Of a stretch of DNA of 64,000 nucleotides, positions 59,000 through 64,000 are shown in pieces. The DNA comes from Callosobruchus maculatus (taxonomy: Eukaryota > Arthropoda > Insecta > Coleoptera > Chrysomelidae): positions 5,828,001-5,892,000 of the forward strand of contig CATOUR010000029.1 of the NCBI GenBank assembly GCA_951848785.1, written 5' to 3'. Under the pieces are notes generated by a model. That model saw only the letters and a list, made by a program, of their open reading frames with translations, had not been told where the DNA came from and did no database searches. How positions within the stretch are numbered: position 1 is the first letter of the stretch; each line of letters starts with the position of its first letter. The position numbers and the translations under genes are program-made.

Positions 59000-60845
59000 T
59001 CAGACATTTTCGTTCGGTCTGGTGGAGCCTAGCACTATTATAACTGTTGTTGGCAGTCTGAAGTCGAATGCAAAAGGGATAGATGGTATTTCTCTATTCA
59101 TGGTAAAACTTTGCTTACCTGTCATACTTCCTTACTTGACCCACGTTATAAATTTATGTTTAGAGAAAGGATATTTCCCAAAATCGTGGAAACTGGCAGT
59201 TGTGAAGCCAATACCAAAGGTTAAGAATCCTATTGAATTTTCGGATCTTCGACCTATAAGCTTGCTTAGTGTATTATCAAAAATCTTGGAGAAAATCATT
59301 TACTTGCAAATGTCAGTATTCTGTGACTCAAACCAGATACTACCAATTCATCAGTCAGGTTTTAGAAAGTCATATAGCACTACAACTGCTCTTCTTAATC
59401 TCCTGGATAACATCATACGAGCTCTAGATAAAAAAATGTGTGCAGCTCTGGTATCCATTGATTTCTCCAAAGCTTTTGATAAAATCAATCACGGACTCAT
59501 GTGCGCCAAGCTTAAGTTCTACGGTTTTGATAATACAGTGATAAGATTTTTTAAATGTTACTTATCGGGTAGATCTCAGTGCGTGTCAGTTTCTGGAGTA
59601 CTCTCAAATGAACGTCTGATTGCCTCGGGTGTTCCTCAAGGCTCAATACTCGGGCCATTGTTATTTTTAATATACGTAGCGGATATAGCTAAACCTATCC
59701 AGCATTCTTTATTACAGTCATATGCAGACGACACTCAGTTGCTGTACTTTTTTTATCCTGAGGATCTTCCTAAAGCCACCATAGAAATCAATGAAGATCT
59801 GAATTCAATTTGTAAATATTCCGCTCAAAATAATTTAATTATAAATGCTAATAAATCTACGGCCGTCCTGTTTTGTCAAAACTGTAGAAAAGATGTCCTG
59901 AAAGCTGGCTTAAGACTAAGCATCGACAATAAAACTCTACCTTTTTCTGACAGTGTTAAGTGTTTAGGAGTGATTGTGGAAGAAAATTTGCGGTTTCGGC
60001 AACACTTAAGTAATCTTTTACAAAAAACCTACATCCGTCTAAGAACCTTGTATGCAAATAAAAGCTTGTTGAATTTTAAAGTGCGGAAAAAATTATGTGA
60101 GTCTTTTGTATTGTCCATTTTCAACTACTGCAATATAGTTTACTATCCTTGTTTAGACGTAGTCAGTCGTAATAGAATAGCTGTTGTACAAAATAACTGC
60201 ATTCGTTTTATTTTCAAATTGAGGAAGTTTGACCATGTATCAGATCGTTATCCTATAATCAGCTGGTTAAAAATGCACGACTTGGTCAAATATAATTTTT
60301 TAACTTTTATTCATCAATTAGTTATTACTGGGACTCCTATTTACCTACGTGAGAAGTTGATTTTTAGATACAACATCCATCAAAGACAGATACGCAATAC
60401 CTCACTTATAACAATGCCTCTCCATAGCTCTTCCATATTTACAAGGTCCTTCACATACAATGCTTGCGTTTTGTACAACAGCGTGGATCAAACCGCCAAA
60501 ACCATGTCTTTTTATAGTTTTAGAAAATATATCAAAACCACCCTTCTCCTCCAAAAATAAACAGATTTTAATCGGAATGTTTGTGGCAAACAAACAAAAA
60601 AATGCATAACTTGTGTGTATGTTTTATATTTCTTGGGTAGACTACATAATTAACGGTTTTTTGTTGTGTTTTTTTTTATAATTTAGCTGTTACTCCTGTT
60701 AAGAACAAATTTGTATGCACTCATTGGTTAAGTGTAAGAGTAGCTGTAGCTAAACTTCGCCATTGAGCTGCTCACTTGTTTCCATATTGATATAGATATC
60801 TGTATCTTTAGGAATAATAAAGACGGTTTATTATTATTATTATAT
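59000..60845 (+). mobile_element. 5'-truncated LINE with TTAT-rich tail
   Basis: A non-LTR retrotransposon lacking its 5' part ends in AATAATAAAG and then TTATTATTATTATTATA (to about 60845). It faces away from the minus-strand LINE piece to its left. No target duplication could be identified. Confidence 0.8.
59022..60560 (+). CDS. LINE reverse transcriptase (5' truncated)
   Basis: A 512-codon open frame covers a complete-looking reverse-transcriptase domain: NAKGIDGISLFMVK near the start, FSDLRPISLLSVLSKILEK, SIDFSKAFDKINH (first Asp), SGVPQGSILGPLLFLIYVAD, YADDTQLLY (catalytic pair), then a C-terminal thumb region to LLLQK and stop. The pattern fits the jockey/CR1 side of LINEs. The upstream endonuclease is missing and the first ATG is not the native start. 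The frame has no stops, so this copy is young, but a truncated element is not autonomous. Confidence 0.9.
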   Translation: MEPSTIITVVGSLKSNAKGIDGISLFMVKLCLPVILPYLTHVINLCLEKGYFPKSWKLAVVKPIPKVKNPIEFSDLRPISLLSVLSKILEKIIYLQMSVFCDSNQILPIHQSGFRKSYSTTTALLNLLDNIIRALDKKMCAALVSIDFSKAFDKINHGLMCAKLKFYGFDNTVIRFFKCYLSGRSQCVSVSGVLSNERLIASGVPQGSILGPLLFLIYVADIAKPIQHSLLQSYADDTQLLYFFYPEDLPKATIEINEDLNSICKYSAQNNLIINANKSTAVLFCQNCRKDVLKAGLRLSIDNKTLPFSDSVKCLGVIVEENLRFRQHLSNLLQKTYIRLRTLYANKSLLNFKVRKKLCESFVLSIFNYCNIVYYPCLDVVSRNRIAVVQNNCIRFIFKLRKFDHVSDRYPIISWLKMHDLVKYNFLTFIHQLVITGTPIYLREKLIFRYNIHQRQIRNTSLITMPLHSSSIFTRSFTYNACVLYNSVDQTAKTMSFYSFRKYIKTTLLLQK

Positions 60846-60852
60846 TATTAAT

Positions 60853-61046
60853 TAGACTTGTTTAGAGGATCTCCATGCAAAGAAAGTGGAATATTGCAGT
60901 TCTGATTATTACAGTTGTGAAGGACAACATAGCTAGTTTTTGCAGCATTGAGCAAAAGTAAATTTCTACTAAACCAGTTGTGTAGTTTGTCTAATCTGGA
61001 GCCTTGAGGAACTCCCACATCAATAATTAAAGTCTTTGACTTCACA
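60853..61046 (-). pseudogene. LINE reverse-transcriptase fragment
   Basis: On minus the codons give SKTLIIDVGVPQGSRLDKLH and NLLLLNAAKTSYVVLHN. The GVPQGS motif runs directly into the segment that normally lies after the YADD box, so the catalytic centre has been deleted. It belongs to a different copy than the LINE to its left. Confidence 0.75.
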
Positions 61047-61552
61047 AAAATTCAGTTCCATTTCCGTTTCCGATTAAATAACGTTTAGAAATATTCTTCG
61101 GAGTATGTAGTTTATATTATTGCATTATAAAAATAGAGTTGACGACCGTTTGAATGAGTTATTGATTATTTTAGTCATGGTAGTTAAAACTGTTTTTTAC
61201 GATATTGTAATCTGTCACATCCGGAAAAATGTCCCGTACAAAACACGAAATTCTGGAACAAAATAAAAAGAGATAACAGAAAACACCTAAATGCATAGGC
61301 ATAGACATAACAAATTGACTTATATTTGAAATTAGACAACATCGCCAAATGAATCCCTCCATATCGTAGAAGTTGTCTAGGAACCAGATACTCGTACACA
61401 AGGACAAGGACCCTCAAGTATCCCTTGAGTGTTACTTAAGGGAACCTTAAGTATTACTAAAGGGGCGACTATGAATACGGCCCTTAGAATCATTATCAAT
61501 TTAGATATTTATGCTTTTAAAGCTTTATTGGAACCAAGTATAGTGTATAGAA

Positions 61553-62345
61553 AAAGGGGGACGACAGGGTTGTGTTTTGTCTCCAATACTATTCAATATG
61601 TACTCTGAGCACATATTCAACCAAGCAATAGGTGATGATGAAGACGGCATAAATATTGCGGACAGTCCAGAGGCCCTTCAACGCCTAATCAACAAAGTTG
61701 TAGAGGTAGAAGATCAACTAGGCATGAAAATTAATGTCACAGAAACAAAAGTAACGGCGATAACAAGATCTCCAAACCCACAACTGGACATAAACATCTA
61801 TGACACCGCAATAGAGAAAGTTGAATAACTCTAATATCTTGGCAGCTGCATAACGACAAATGTAGACCCTGACGTTGAAGTAAGATCACGCATAGAACAA
61901 GCCAGAGCCACGTACCTGAAGACGAAAAACCTATTATGTAACCCAACCTTGAACTTAAACCTAAGATACCGTCTTGTAAAGGCATACGTGCACTCAGCTC
62001 TCTTGTATGGAGCAGACACATCGACATTAAAAGTGGATACCATGAACAGACTCGAAGCCTTTGAAATGTGGACCTTCCGTAGGTTATTAAAAATATCATG
62101 GACTCAATACATATCTAACGATGAAGTGCTTAGACGTATGAGAAGGGAAAGAGAGTTACTCACTACAATAAAACGAAGAAAGACCGCTTATCTGAGCCAC
62201 ATATACCGGAACAACAAGTATGATATACTAAAACTAATAATAAAAGGAAAAATCGAAGGTAAACGTGGTCCTGGTCGCAGACAACATTCATGGTTGAAAA
62301 AGTACGTGGAAATTGTCGCCAACCTTCATTAAATGGAGATGGCAC
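61553..62345 (+). pseudogene. RTE-like LINE remnant lacking its active site
   Basis: It starts with RQGCVLSPILFNMYSEHIF and continues with EDGINIADSPEALQRLINKV, TKVTAITRSP, a stop at 61826, then YLGSC and NLRYRLVKAYVHSALLYGAD to RGPGRRQHSWLKKYV. The YADD box expected between GINI and ADSPEALQ is absent without a frame break, a clean internal deletion. A GAAGAAGAAG tail follows at about 62348. It is the same protein type as the 45085 fragment, but clearly diverged. Confidence 0.85.
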
Positions 62346-62960
62346 CTGAAGAAGAAGATGCTTTCGATAACTTTTCACCCTAGATAGAATTTGTAAATAG
62401 ACAGAAGTTTTGGAATAACCTCTCCCTATTTTATTACTGTGTTTACTCCAATAAAATCAAAAAATATATGTTGAAAATGTGCAATCTGTACTTCATGTGG
62501 ATCATAACTTTAATCTCTATCCTCGTAAAGAGCAGAAACAAAAGAACTTCTCGCAGGCATTCTTTCAGATAAAATTGGTATTAACGAGAGCCAGCCGCAC
62601 AGAATTGAAGTAAAAATGGCTAAAAAGACAAACGGCGGATAGTGAGCTTGGAAGTTAATCAATCTAACTTTGGCAAAATTATCGGTCGAATCATTTCACT
62701 TCTGAAAGCCTTTTAGCCCAGATAGGGAACTATCCAGGACATCCTGTGGAATCAGGAAGTTTAGGGACGCGTAAATATTGAAACGTTTAGATTTTTATTA
62801 TGTTTATGCTTCTGAATGGATCTTAGTCGCCAGTCAGTTACATTACCTTGCCCTCAAATTACATAGCTATAACATGGCTCAAGCTATAATACATTTACAA
62901 TTCCGCGAAACAAACACTAGACAATTTACTTACTCCAAGAATCTTTGTATAGTCAACAAA
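62346..62960. other. No gene recognised
   Basis: Spacer between LINE fragments. The frame 62778-62966 has no known domain. Confidence 0.4.
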
Positions 62961-63420
62961 CTGTAAATTTTGATCATTGATATGAACGCTTAATTTTGAA
63001 ATCACATAATTTTTCTTTCATTCAGTACAAAACAACATAATTTTGGACTTTCCTGGATTTATATTCAGGTTATGGCTGGAAGAGAATTGCGTCAACTGAT
63101 TTATATCCTTTTGTAACATTATACTTCCACTAATCACATATTCTGGATTGAAGCAATACAGTAATTGAGTGTCGGCTGTAAATGATTGGATTATAGAACA
63201 ATAATGGGCCCAATACGGAACCTTGGGGCACACCTGAGGGAACCAATGAGATTGGAAAACTTTTTTGATCAACTGATATACATTGAGTACTATGCTTGAG
63301 ATAACTTTCAAAAAAAAAGAAACAGCGGTTTTATCAGGTCCTATGTATTTCTTCTTTCGTTTTCTGTAGTAACATACACTAAGATATTGACGTGTTTCAG
63401 TCAAGAAGGTAAACAATACG
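62961..63420 (-). pseudogene. LINE reverse-transcriptase palm fragment
   Basis: On minus, frameshifted codons give VFQSHWFPQVCPKVPYWAH (a shifted relic of the GVPQGSxLGPL block), then in frame ADTQLLYCFNPEYVISGS and SSHNLNINPGKSKIMLFC. The catalytic YADD has decayed to TADT. It resembles the 59022 enzyme (ADDTQLLYFFYPED), hence a degraded relative. Confidence 0.75.
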
Positions 63421-63752
63421 TTTTTGTTTTAAACCAAAAATGACTGTGTGGTTTAACGGCTCATGTCGGACTAGGGGTCTTTATGTGAATAATTTTCTCA
63501 GCAACGTCCCCTAAAAACTCCTTAAGTTTGGCACTACCTTTTAGGAACTCCCTGTGTAGAGTGTTACAGTTGTTTCATTAGTAGCTGGTTGAAAAGGTGG
63601 AGTTGGTATGATGTTTATATTATATTTCTCTTTTGTTTTTCACATTATCTTTCATTTAAAACTCCATGACGTGTTTAATTTTATCGAGTAAGTTGACTTT
63701 CAAACGCTATTGGATAAAATACTTTAAATTAATAGTATTTTCACCTAAACAA

Positions 63753-64000
63753 TAGGGTTTCAGGTAAGCAAGATCCACACAAGATGCAATTGTAGATTTG
63801 ACAACACATATTTATGAAGCACTTGATATAAAAACACCAGCAATGGCTGTTTTTGTCGATCTTGCAAAAGCATTTGACACCGTAAACCACGATAAGCTTT
63901 TGGAAATGATGGAACACCATGGGTTTAGAGGATTATCATGCAAGTTGTTTAAAAGCTACTAACAGGAAGGTTACAAAGGGTGAAGATTGGGGATATTTCA
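63753..64000 (+). pseudogene. LINE reverse-transcriptase fragment at window end
   Basis: The codons GFR-stop-ARSTQDAIVDL, then AMAVFVDLAKAFDTVNHDKL and MMEHHGFRGLSCKLFKSY-stop, cover the first catalytic Asp block of a jockey/CR1-like enzyme. Stops at the TAG before GFR, the TAA after it and the TAA after KSY show that it is dead. It continues past the window. Confidence 0.85.

Larger units (their letters stand above)
58152..61483. mobile_element. Probable Harbinger MITE hosting LINE insertions
   Basis: GGGTCGCATTCATAGTCG at 58152 and the opposite-strand GGGCCGTATTCATAGTCG ending at 61483 form inverted ends, with further subterminal similarity (ACTTAAGG). The flanking bases are TTA/TAA-like (TTTAA left, TTA right), suggesting PIF/Harbinger, but the 3-bp duplication is not exact. 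Nearly all of the 3.3 kb inside is LINE sequence, so the original element was short. Confidence 0.65.

Noticed and set aside
1..64000. CRISPR array or bacterial operon
   Set aside because: No regular short repeats with spacers. Introns and animal genes show that the DNA is eukaryotic.

Overview
The window looks like nuclear DNA of an insect or another arthropod. It is AT-rich, its host genes have introns with GT..AG boundaries, its three recognisable host genes are animal genes, and it is packed with arthropod-type transposable elements. I cannot name the species.

Host genes. (1) The 3' part of a nucleoplasmin-like histone chaperone gene on + (two exons, 8399-12549; its 5' exons lie before the window). 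(2) A complete 13-exon centriole scaffold gene of the Cep152/Asterless type on + (15146-27871, 921 codons, with an alternative 3' end at 25801). (3) A complete five-coding-exon Rab27 GTPase gene on - (35296-42158, 211 aa). Genes 2 and 3 converge. A 4.5 kb Harbinger transposon fills most of the space between their 3' ends.

Mobile DNA makes up most of the rest. At 1419-7986 there is an apparently intact BEL/Pao LTR retrotransposon with two 404-bp LTRs that look identical, a 5-bp target duplication and one open gag-pol frame of 1708 codons, sitting inside an older palindromic MITE. Non-autonomous hAT elements with 8-bp (one 7/8) target duplications lie at 728, 11192, 16381, 42639, 51560 and 57240. 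Harbinger-type elements lie at 26108, 30617 and around 51.0-53.6 kb, with a probable one at 58152. Large foldback elements with CAGGGTG-like ends at TA sites lie at 18878, 24595, 35722, 39156 and 51701. Fragments of several LINE families occupy 44.9-45.7 kb and 58.3-64 kb, and there is a small Penelope-like fragment at 47.8 kb.

The most unusual structure is the 51.5-54.3 kb block. There, a hAT element split the first coding exon of a MADF gene and itself carries a four-level concentric set of hairpin elements. It is followed by two interlaced (A-B-A'-B') palindromes. Other points worth following are a 641-bp tandem duplication that copied a coding exon of the centriole gene, a twin-primed LINE insertion with an 11-bp target duplication, and a Harbinger element carrying an inverted second copy of its own SANT exon. 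No tRNA, rRNA or CRISPR array was seen.
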